Assembly: GCA_018364455.1 (NCBI GenBank)
Contig: JAGZLW010000022.1
Coordinates: forward strand, 1 to 28,285
DNA: 28,285 nt
From: Streptococcus mitis
Lineage (GTDB): Bacteria > Bacillota > Bacilli > Lactobacillales > Streptococcaceae
Direction: 5' to 3'
The notes below the pieces were generated by a model that was given only the letters and a program-made list of their open reading frames with translations, was not told where the DNA came from and did no database searches. Below are positions 21,537-28,285 of this stretch, piece by piece. The stretch's first letter is position 1. Every line of letters starts with the position of its first letter. The position numbers and the translations under genes are program-made.

Positions 21537-24360
21537 GATGTAATTTTCCTTTCAAATAATGTCCTGTGTAGCTGGCTTGGTTAGCAGCTACTTCTTCTGG
21601 AGTTCCTGTTGCGATGATGGTTCCACCACCGACACCGCCCTCAGGTCCCAAGTCAATAATATGGTCTGCCGTCTTGATAACATCCAGATTGTGCTCAATG
21701 ACAAGAACTGTATTGCCATCATCGACAAAGCGAGCTAAAACCTTAAGCAAGCGAGCGATATCCTCGGTATGAAGCCCTGTCGTCGGCTCGTCCAGAATGT
21801 AGAAAGATTTTCCTGTCGATCGTTTGTGGAGTTCACTAGCCAGCTTCATACGCTGGGCTTCTCCCCCAGAAAGGGTGGTAGCAGGTTGCCCTAGCGTTAC
21901 ATAGCCTAGCCCCACATCCTTGATGGTCTGAAGTTTGCGTTGAATTTTCGGAATGTGTTGGAAGAATTCCACCGCATCGTTGACAGTCATATCCAAGACC
22001 TGCGAGATATTTTTTTCCTTGTAATGGACTTCTAGGGTTTCACTGTTGTAACGGGTCCCGTGGCAAACTTCACAAGCCACATAAACATCTGGCAAGAAGT
22101 GCATCTCAATCTTGATAATCCCGTCACCTGAGCAGGCTTCACAGCGACCTCCCTTAACATTGAAACTAAAACGTCCCTTTTTGTAACCACGAATCTTAGC
22201 CTCATTTGTCTGGGCAAAAAGGTCACGTATATCGTCAAAAACTCCTGTATAGGTAGCTGGGTTGGACCTAGGCGTTCGTCCGATAGGACTTTGGTCAATG
22301 TCAATCAAGCGGTCTACATGCTCAATCCCCGTAATCGTTTTAAACTTACCAGGTTTGTCTGAATTACGGTTGAGCTTCTGAGCAATAGCTTTTTTGAGGA
22401 TGCTGTTGATTAGGGTCGATTTTCCTGAACCTGACACCCCTGTCACTGCGATGAATTTTCCTAGTGGAAAGCGAGCCGTGACATTTTGCAGGTTGTTCTC
22501 ACGCGCTCCTGTCACTTCTATAAAACGACCATTACCGACACGACGCTCTTCTGGTACTGGAATGGCACGTTTGCCTGACAAGTACTGACCTGTGATAGAT
22601 TTACTGTTGCAAGCTACCTGCTTGGGTGTCCCTGCAGCGACGATTTCCCCACCAAATACTCCCGCACCAGGACCAACGTCAATCAGATAATCCGCCTCAC
22701 GCATGGTATCTTCGTCGTGTTCCACCACGATAAGAGTATTACCCAAATCACGCATCTTTTTGAGACTGGCAATCAAACGGTCATTGTCCCTCTGGTGGAG
22801 ACCGATTGACGGCTCATCCAGGATATAAAGGACACCTGATAGGTTAGAACCAATCTGAGTTGCCAAGCGAATACGCTGACTTTCCCCACCTGAAAGGGTT
22901 CCTGCTGAACGCGACAGGGTCAGATAATTAAGACCAACGTTATTAAGGAAGGTCAAGCGATCCTTGATTTCCTTGAGAATTGGCCGAGCAATGATGGCTT
23001 CATTTTCAGATAGAGTCAACTGGCTTACCAAGTCCAAGTGGTCTGCGATAGACAGGTCTGAGATTTCTCCGATATGTGGCCCTTGCTCACCACCCACACG
23101 GACAGACAAGGCCTGGTCATTGAGACGATAGCCGTGACAAGTTCCGCAGGTCAGCTCATTCATGTAAAGACGCATCTGGGTGCGAGTGTAATCGCTGTTT
23201 GTCTCGTGATAGCGACGCTTGATATTATTGACAACTCCCTCAAAAGGAATGTCAATATCGCGCACGCCACCAAATTCATTCTCATAGTGGAAATGGAATT
23301 CCTTACCATCTGACCCATAGAGAATCAAGTTCTTATCCTCTTCTGACAAGTCCTCAAAAGGCTTATCCATATCCACTCTAAAGGCTGTCATAGCCTGCTC
23401 TAGCATATTTGGATAGTAGTTGGATGAGATAGGATTCCAAGGAGCTAAGGCTCCCTCACGTAAGGTTTTGCTGGCATCAGGCACTACCAAATCAGTATCC
23501 ACCTCCAGCTTGATGCCCAAGCCATCACACTCACTACAAGAACCAAAAGGAGCATTGAATGAGAAGAGACGTGGCTCTAACTCTGGAACAGTAAAGCCAC
23601 AAACTGGACAGGCATAATGCTCAGAGAAGAGCAACTCAGAGTCGTCCATGGTGTCGATAATGACATAACCTTCTGCAATACGAAGGGCAGCCTCAATGGA
23701 ATCAAAGAGACGACTACGAATACCCTCCTTGATGACAATACGGTCAACCACGACATCAATATTGTGTTGCCTGCTCTTAGACAACTCTGGCACTTCGGTC
23801 ACATCATAGACTTCCCCATCCACACGGACACGAACATACCCATCTTTCTGAACCTTCTCGATAACACTCTTATGTTGGCCTTTTTTCTTGCGGATGACAG
23901 GGGCCAAAATCTGCAAGCGCTGGCGTTCAGGTAACTCCAAAACCTTATCCACGATTTGCTCCACAGAAGAAGCCTTGATAGCTCCATGCCCGTTGATACA
24001 GTAAGGCGTCCCCACACGCGCATAGAGGAGACGCAGATAGTCATTGATTTCAGTCGTGGTTCCCACCGTCGAGCGAGGATTTTTACTAGTCGTTTTCTGG
24101 TCGATGGAAATAGCTGGGCTGAGACCATCAATAGCATCTACATCAGGCTTCTCCATATTTCCCAAGAATTGACGAGCGTAGGCTGACAAACTCTCCACAT
24201 AGCGACGTTGTCCCTCCGCATAGAGGGTATCAAAGGCCAGACTGGATTTCCCTGAACCTGACAAGCCGGTCACGACAACCAGCTTGTCTCGCGGAATCTC
24301 CACATCAATATTTTTTAAATTATGGGCACGCGCCCCATGAATGACAATTTTATCTTGCAT
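21529..24360 (-). CDS. uvrA: excinuclease ABC subunit A
   Basis: A 943-residue UvrA, the damage-sensing ATPase of nucleotide excision repair, which loads UvrB on DNA. There are two ABC modules: Walker A GLSGSGKSS at about 32-40 and GVSGSGKST in the second half, with signatures LSGGESQRIRLA and LSGGEAQRMKLA. Zinc fingers CPVC...CSEC and CEAC...CEVC are intact. The start MQDKIVIHGARAHN at 24360 is chosen because the only upstream in-frame ATG lies in the -10 box, ahead of the transcription start. It forms an operon with pepP and is divergent from corA. Confidence 0.96.
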   Translation of the reverse strand: MQDKIVIHGARAHNLKNIDVEIPRDKLVVVTGLSGSGKSSLAFDTLYAEGQRRYVESLSAYARQFLGNMEKPDVDAIDGLSPAISIDQKTTSKNPRSTVGTTTEINDYLRLLYARVGTPYCINGHGAIKASSVEQIVDKVLELPERQRLQILAPVIRKKKGQHKSVIEKVQKDGYVRVRVDGEVYDVTEVPELSKSRQHNIDVVVDRIVIKEGIRSRLFDSIEAALRIAEGYVIIDTMDDSELLFSEHYACPVCGFTVPELEPRLFSFNAPFGSCSECDGLGIKLEVDTDLVVPDASKTLREGALAPWNPISSNYYPNMLEQAMTAFRVDMDKPFEDLSEEDKNLILYGSDGKEFHFHYENEFGGVRDIDIPFEGVVNNIKRRYHETNSDYTRTQMRLYMNELTCGTCHGYRLNDQALSVRVGGEQGPHIGEISDLSIADHLDLVSQLTLSENEAIIARPILKEIKDRLTFLNNVGLNYLTLSRSAGTLSGGESQRIRLATQIGSNLSGVLYILDEPSIGLHQRDNDRLIASLKKMRDLGNTLIVVEHDEDTMREADYLIDVGPGAGVFGGEIVAAGTPKQVACNSKSITGQYLSGKRAIPVPEERRVGNGRFIEVTGARENNLQNVTARFPLGKFIAVTGVSGSGKSTLINSILKKAIAQKLNRNSDKPGKFKTITGIEHVDRLIDIDQSPIGRTPRSNPATYTGVFDDIRDLFAQTNEAKIRGYKKGRFSFNVKGGRCEACSGDGIIKIEMHFLPDVYVACEVCHGTRYNSETLEVHYKEKNISQVLDMTVNDAVEFFQHIPKIQRKLQTIKDVGLGYVTLGQPATTLSGGEAQRMKLASELHKRSTGKSFYILDEPTTGLHTEDIARLLKVLARFVDDGNTVLVIEHNLDVIKTADHIIDLGPEGGVGGGTIIATGTPEEVAANQASYTGHYLKGKLHHE

Positions 24361-24391
24361 TTTTGTTCTTTCTAGTCCATTATTGCTTACC

Positions 24392-24400
24392 ATTATACCA
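24392..24400 (-). promoter_or_regulatory. uvrA extended -10 promoter
   Basis: Minus-strand TGG-TATAAT (24392-24400) lies about 30 bp before the uvrA ATG. No convincing -35 was found. It is the reason for rejecting the longer uvrA reading frame. Confidence 0.75.
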
Positions 24401-24441
24401 AAAAAAGTGAGATTCTATTACCCAAAAGGCCGATTTTGTAG

Positions 24442-24447
24442 TATAAT
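24442..24447 (+). promoter_or_regulatory. corA -10 element
   Basis: TATAAT on the plus strand, 45 bp before the corA ATG, with no clear -35. It is back to back with the uvrA promoter, the -10 boxes being about 45 bp apart. Confidence 0.65.
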
Positions 24448-24491
24448 AGTACGGTGTGAAAAAATCTGAAAAATGAGAAAGGATAAGGGAT

Positions 24492-25436
24492 ATGAAACAA
24501 GTTTTTCTCTCTACAACAACTGAATTTAAAGAGATCGATACGCTTGAACCGGGTACTTGGATCAATCTCGTCAATCCGACTCAAAATGAATCACTCGAAA
24601 TCGCTAACGCCTTCGATATCGATATTGCGGACCTTCGAGCACCGCTCGATGCGGAAGAAATGTCTCGTATTACCATTGAAGACGAGTACACCCTGATTAT
24701 CGTTGACGTGCCGGTCACAGAGGAAAGAAATAACCGCACCTACTACGTAACCATCCCGCTTGGTATTATCATCACCGAGGAAACCATTATCACTACGTGT
24801 TTGGAACCACTACCTGTCCTTGATGTCTTTATCAACCGTCGATTGCGTAATTTCTACACTTTCATGCGTTCGCGTTTTATCTTCCAGATTCTCTATCGCA
24901 ATGCAGAGCTTTACCTAACAGCCCTTCGTTCGATTGACCGTAAGAGTGAACAAATCGAAAGTCAACTGCATCAATCAACTCGTAATGAAGAATTGATTGA
25001 GCTCATGGAATTGGAAAAAACCATCGTCTATTTCAAGGCTTCCCTCAAAACAAATGAGCGTGTGATTAAGAAATTGACCAGCTCAACCAGCAATATCAAG
25101 AAATACCTTGAGGACGAGGACCTGCTTGAAGATACCCTGATTGAAACCCAACAGGCCATCGAGATGGCAGACATTTATGGAAACGTCTTGCACTCTATGA
25201 CAGAGACCTTCGCCTCTATCATTTCTAACAACCAGAACAACATCATGAAAACCTTGGCCCTTGTGACCATCGTCATGTCCATCCCCACCATGGTCTTTTC
25301 TGCCTACGGGATGAACTTTAAGGATAATGAAATCCCCCTAAACGGAGAGCCAAATGCCTTCTGGTTAATCGTCTTTATCGCCTTTGCTATGAGTGTCTCG
25401 CTCACTCTCTATCTCATCCATAAAAAATGGTTCTAA
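24492..25436 (+). CDS. corA: CorA family magnesium/divalent cation channel
   Basis: A 314-residue CorA-family protein, forming pentameric magnesium (or other divalent ion) channels in the membrane. A cytosolic N-terminal domain with long helices (about 1-250) is followed by two transmembrane helices (about 255-275 and 288-308). The signature YGMNF, the selectivity-filter GMN, is near residue 275 and intact. SD GAAAGGATAAGG precedes the ATG. It lies near an M-box-controlled mgtA, so two magnesium transport systems are 4.4 kb apart. The DUF1129 gene follows. Confidence 0.95.
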   Translation: MKQVFLSTTTEFKEIDTLEPGTWINLVNPTQNESLEIANAFDIDIADLRAPLDAEEMSRITIEDEYTLIIVDVPVTEERNNRTYYVTIPLGIIITEETIITTCLEPLPVLDVFINRRLRNFYTFMRSRFIFQILYRNAELYLTALRSIDRKSEQIESQLHQSTRNEELIELMELEKTIVYFKASLKTNERVIKKLTSSTSNIKKYLEDEDLLEDTLIETQQAIEMADIYGNVLHSMTETFASIISNNQNNIMKTLALVTIVMSIPTMVFSAYGMNFKDNEIPLNGEPNAFWLIVFIAFAMSVSLTLYLIHKKWF

Positions 25437-25447
25437 GAGGAGTTCCT

Positions 25448-26125
25448 ATGTCTCAGATTGATCTACAAAAATTAACTAAGAAAAACCAAGAATTTGTCCA
25501 CATCGCTACCCAACAATTCATCAAAGATGGAAAAACAGATGCTGAAATCAAGGCTATTTTTGAGGAAGTTATTCCCCAAATCCTTGAGGAGCAAGCCAAG
25601 GGTACGACTGCTCGTTCCCTCTATGGCGCACCGACCCACTGGGCTCATAGTTTCACTGTCAAGGAACAATATGAAAAAGAGCATCCAAAAGAAAATGATG
25701 ATCCAAAACTCATGATTATGGATTCAGCCCTTTTCATCACTAGCCTCTTTGCTCTCGTCAGCGCCCTCACAACCTTCTTTGCGGCAGATCAAGCTTTCGG
25801 CTATGGATTGATTACTCTTCTATTAGTTGGACTGGTTGGTGGATTTGCCTTTTACTTGATGTACTACTTTGTTTACCAATACTATGGACCAGATATGGAC
25901 CGCAGTCAACGTCCACCTTTCTGGAAATCTGTACTGGTTATCCTAGCTTCTATGTTCCTTTGGTTACTTGTCTTCTTTGCAACAAGCTTCCTACCAGCTA
26001 GCCTTAACCCAGTACTTGCTCCAGTGCCACTGGCTATTATCGGAGCAGTTCTCCTAGCCCTTCGCTTCTATCTCAAGAAACGCTTAAATATCCGCAGCGC
26101 AAGTGCAGGACCAACACGTTATTAA
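25448..26125 (+). CDS. DUF1129 family membrane protein
   Basis: A 225-residue membrane protein. The N-terminal soluble part (MSQIDLQKLTKKNQEFVHIA) includes a conserved DAEIKAIFEEVIPQILEEQ helix and a YGAPTHWAH motif typical of DUF1129. About four hydrophobic segments follow. ATG at 25448, with AGAGGAG 6 nt upstream, is preferred over an in-frame start 21 bp earlier that overlaps corA. It starts 11 bp after corA and is likely co-transcribed with it. Function unknown. Confidence 0.9.
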   Translation: MSQIDLQKLTKKNQEFVHIATQQFIKDGKTDAEIKAIFEEVIPQILEEQAKGTTARSLYGAPTHWAHSFTVKEQYEKEHPKENDDPKLMIMDSALFITSLFALVSALTTFFAADQAFGYGLITLLLVGLVGGFAFYLMYYFVYQYYGPDMDRSQRPPFWKSVLVILASMFLWLLVFFATSFLPASLNPVLAPVPLAIIGAVLLALRFYLKKRLNIRSASAGPTRY

Positions 26126-26136
26126 GCAGAATCATA

Positions 26137-26164
26137 AAAGCAACTGCAGGTGCGGTTGCTTTTT
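26137..26164 (+). terminator. corA-DUF1129 terminator
   Basis: An 11-bp stem AAAGCAACTGC/GCGGTTGCTTT (one G-U) with AGGT loop, ending in TTTTT. A textbook intrinsic terminator 11 bp past the DUF1129 stop. Confidence 0.92.
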
Positions 26165-26267
26165 CAATTACTTTTTTTGATTTTAAAGCATTCTTCTGAC
26201 ATCCCACATAGCTTTCTCTTATCCTTTGTGATAAAATAGGCTCAATCTATTTCTAGGAGGATAAAAT

Positions 26268-27302
26268 ATGATTTCTACTATTAGTATTGTTAGTTTATCT
26301 AGTGGCATTATCGGAGAGGACTTTGTCAAACACGAAGTGGACTTGGGTGTCCAACGTCTCAAGGACTTGGGAGTCAATCCTATCTTTTTGCCCCATTCGC
26401 TAAAAGGATTAGACTTTATCAAGGACCATCCTGAAGCTCGTGCAGAGGATTTAATTCATGCCTTTTCTGATGATAGCATCGACATAATCCTATGTGCCAT
26501 CGGTGGAGACGATACCTATCGCTTACTACCTTATCTTTTTGAAAATAATCAACTACAAAAAGTTATCAAACAAAAGATTTTTCTTGGCTTCTCAGATACA
26601 ACCATGAATCATCTCATGTTGCATAAACTAGGAATCAAGACTTTTTATGGTCAATCCTTCTTAGCAGACATTTGTGAATTGGACAAAGAAATGCTAGCCT
26701 ATAGCCTTCACTACTTTAAAAAATTGATTGAGACGGGAAGAATCTCAGAAATCCACCCTAGTGACGTTTGGTATGATGAAAGGACTGACTTCAGTCCCAA
26801 GGCTTTGGGAACACCTCGTGTCAGTCATGCAAATACCGGTTTTGAGTTGTTGCAAGGAAATGCCCAGTTCGAGGGAAAAATCCTCGGTGGTTGCCTCGAA
26901 TCCCTCTACGATATCTTTGACAACTCTCGATACGCAGATAGCACGGAGCTCTGTCAAAAATACAAACTTTTCCCTGACTTGTCAGACTGGGAAGGAAAGA
27001 TCCTCTTGCTAGAGACAAGCGAAGAAAAGCCTGAGCCAGAAGACTTCAACAAGATGTTGCGGACTTTAAAAAACACTGGTATATTCGAAGTCATCAGTGG
27101 ACTCCTGGTCGGAAAACCTATGGATGAAACTTTCTATGACGACTATAAAGAGGCACTATTGGATATTATTGACAGCAATATCCCGATTGTCTATAATCTC
27201 AATGTCGGCCACGCAACTCCAAGAGCAATTGTACCCTTTGGAGTCCATGCCCATGTAGATGTACAGGAACAAGTCATTCGCTTTGACTATAACAAAAAAT
27301 AA
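26268..27302 (+). CDS. S66 family LD-carboxypeptidase-like protein (MccF-like)
   Basis: A 344-residue peptidase S66 protein. The Ser-Glu-His triad is seen as Ser109 (LGFSDTT), Glu211 (GGCLES) and His315 (NVGHATPR). The family includes cytosolic LD-carboxypeptidases of murein recycling and MccF, which hydrolyses microcin C-type toxins. The length and the FSDTT and LNVGH contexts fit the MccF-like branch as well as LdcA; the substrate is open. No signal peptide. SD AGGAGG precedes the ATG. It appears to be monocistronic. Confidence 0.9.
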   Translation: MISTISIVSLSSGIIGEDFVKHEVDLGVQRLKDLGVNPIFLPHSLKGLDFIKDHPEARAEDLIHAFSDDSIDIILCAIGGDDTYRLLPYLFENNQLQKVIKQKIFLGFSDTTMNHLMLHKLGIKTFYGQSFLADICELDKEMLAYSLHYFKKLIETGRISEIHPSDVWYDERTDFSPKALGTPRVSHANTGFELLQGNAQFEGKILGGCLESLYDIFDNSRYADSTELCQKYKLFPDLSDWEGKILLLETSEEKPEPEDFNKMLRTLKNTGIFEVISGLLVGKPMDETFYDDYKEALLDIIDSNIPIVYNLNVGHATPRAIVPFGVHAHVDVQEQVIRFDYNKK

Positions 27303-27407
27303 ATAGTTTCTCTATTTTTGTGCTTTTGTATTGGTTTTCGTTACAATTTGTATCTGAATTTATTGCATTTCGCTAATTTCTATGGTATCCTTTTAAAGGA
27401 GGTGTAT

Positions 27408-27671
27408 ATGACAAAACAAAAAATTAATCGAATCGTAGGTTCTATTGGTGCCTTTATTGGAATTATAGTATTTATTGCCTACATACCTCAAATTATCGCT
27501 AATTTACAAGGAAATAAAGCTCAACCATTTCAACCTTTATCAGCTGCAATATCTTGCTTAATCTGGGTTATTTATGGATGGACAAAGGAACCTAAGAAGG
27601 ATTGGATACTAATCATTCCAAATTCAGCTGGTGTTATTTTAGGTGGAATCACTTTTCTGACTTCACTCTAA
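27408..27671 (+). CDS. SemiSWEET-like sugar transporter (MtN3/PQ-loop)
   Basis: An 87-residue protein with three hydrophobic helices (about 8-28, 38-58 and 65-85), the size of a bacterial SemiSWEET half-transporter, which works as a homodimer for sugar movement. The PQ motif YIPQI is at about residues 23-27. ATG at 27408 is chosen because of the strong AAAGGAGGTG SD; a longer frame from 27318 has no SD. A terminator follows. The actual substrate is unknown. Confidence 0.88.
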   Translation: MTKQKINRIVGSIGAFIGIIVFIAYIPQIIANLQGNKAQPFQPLSAAISCLIWVIYGWTKEPKKDWILIIPNSAGVILGGITFLTSL

Positions 27672-27690
27672 CAAATATACTAGTATATAT

Positions 27691-27722
27691 AAAAAGCTGG
27701 GAAAAATTTCTCAGCTTTTTTC
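27691..27722. terminator. bidirectional terminator between SemiSWEET and tag
   Basis: Stem AAAAAGCTG/CAGCTTTTT (9 bp) with further partial pairing inside. There is a T-run on both sides, so it could serve the plus-strand SemiSWEET gene and the converging tag remnant. Confidence 0.85.
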
Positions 27723-27755
27723 TATATTCTCAGATATGCTAGTTACCTGTACACA

Positions 27756-28187
27756 CTAACTTCCGCTTTTCCACTCACAATCATTCTCATGGTCATCAAC
27801 TAACCCTGCAGCCTGTAGAAAAGACAAGACGGCAACTGGGCCTGTGAACTTGAAGCCTCGTTTTTTGAGATCTTTGGCTAATTTCTCAGACAAAGCGGTT
27901 TTAGCTGGGGCTTGGCGGTAATCGGGAACATCGTTAACGATCGTTTTCCCCTCAACAAAAGACCAAAGATAGGCATCAAAAGAGCCGTACTCTGTCTGTA
28001 GTCGTAGAAAGGCTTGGGCGTTAGCGCGTGTAGCAAAAATCTTGGCTCTATTTCGAATGATGGCTGGATTCTCCAGCAAGTCTTCCAGTTCGGTGTCGGT
28101 CATCTCTGCGACTGCGTGAATTTGATAGCCATAAAATGCTTCTCGGAAAGCTTGACGTTTGTTGAGCACCGTTTCCCAAGACAGACC
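27756..28187 (-). pseudogene. tag: 5'-truncated DNA-3-methyladenine glycosylase I
   Basis: About 143 C-terminal residues of Tag, which excises 3-methyladenine from alkylated DNA. Homology starts at GLSWETV and runs through RNRAKIFATRANAQAF, KKRGFKFTGP and GLVDDHENDC, which still has the C-terminal zinc ligands His and Cys. A full protein is about 187 residues. The missing N-terminal 44 hold the other zinc ligands and the catalytic glutamate, so the remnant cannot be active. A GTG at 28169 could start a shorter frame but has no SD. Upstream sequence is unrelated. Confidence 0.8.
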
Positions 28188-28211
28188 ATGTTGAGGCGGT
28201 AAGTTTGCTAG

Positions 28212-28285
28212 TCAAGGAGTAAAACGACGAAGATTAGCATTTACTTCCGCCCATGCGATAGCTGTCCGTGATTGACAAGTGCTAG
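28212..28285 (-). CDS. C-terminal end of an unrecognised ORF running off the window
   Basis: An open frame enters from the right edge and stops at TGA 28212-28214, encoding at least 24 residues ending AIAWAEVNANLRRFTP. It adjoins the break in tag by 24 bp, so it may be the end of an inserted element such as a transposase. I do not recognise the family, and the piece is too short to prove it is coding. Confidence 0.3.
   Translation of the reverse strand, partial: STCQSRTAIAWAEVNANLRRFTP

Noticed and set aside
24361..24393. N-terminal extension of uvrA starting MVSNNGLERTK
   Set aside because: Its ATG lies inside the TATAAT box, ahead of the likely transcription start; MQDKIVIHG matches UvrA starts.
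27318..27407. 30-residue extension of the SemiSWEET gene
   Set aside because: It has no SD, and the internal ATG at 27408 has AAAGGAGGTG and gives the family length.

Overview
The window comes from a low-GC Gram-positive coccus of the Streptococcus mitis group (S. pneumoniae, S. mitis, S. oralis or a close relative). Four things support this: near-pneumococcal protein sequences and gene order, a BOX repeat matching the BOXA1R primer region, a sigma-X (ComX) competence promoter box ahead of a ccs4-like gene, and strong SD sequences with extended -10 (TGn-TATAAT) promoters. Species level cannot be fixed from the sequence alone. Almost everything up to 24.4 kb is on the minus strand; corA onward is on the plus strand, except a broken tag gene at the right edge.

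Layout, left to right. 1-5.8 kb: the 5' two thirds of the S10 ribosomal operon (rpsJ to rplN, read right to left), with its promoter and a structured leader. 5.8-9.5 kb: the anaerobic ribonucleotide reductase operon nrdD, a 46-aa ORF, a GNAT acetyltransferase and nrdG. It is interrupted by a BOX element and preceded by two symmetric NrdR-like boxes. 9.5-11.3 kb: a competence-controlled unit with a TACGAATA box, a 47-aa ORF and the membrane protein gene ccs4. 11.3-14.7 kb: cardiolipin synthase, a lipoprotein gene and folC. 14.75-15.15 kb: a roughly 400-bp array of alternating, compensating hairpins. 15.1-16.2 kb: the ireB-ruvX-DUF1292 operon. 16.2-17.3 kb: a DUF1307-like lipoprotein gene and an Spx-family gene. 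17.4-20.45 kb: an MgtA-type P-type ATPase gene under an M-box magnesium riboswitch, with an additional short leader ORF. 20.5-24.4 kb: pepP-like peptidase and uvrA genes. 24.5-27.7 kb (plus strand): corA, a DUF1129 membrane protein, an S66 LD-carboxypeptidase-like protein and a SemiSWEET-like transporter. 27.75 kb to the end: a 5'-truncated tag gene next to sequence I do not recognise.

The most interesting region is the mgtA leader. After the M-box and its terminator lies a well-placed SD and a 23-codon ORF whose product starts MQIDDHPEPHIH. Its 3' half is inside a 17-bp stem that is mutually exclusive with a second hairpin beside the mgtA SD. This looks like an acidic/proline leader-peptide switch stacked on a riboswitch. 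Second is the alternating hairpin array between DUF1292 and folC, where both stem types keep pairing through compensatory changes. Third is the nrdD control region, where two NrdR-like boxes 41 bp apart also form a terminator-like hairpin.
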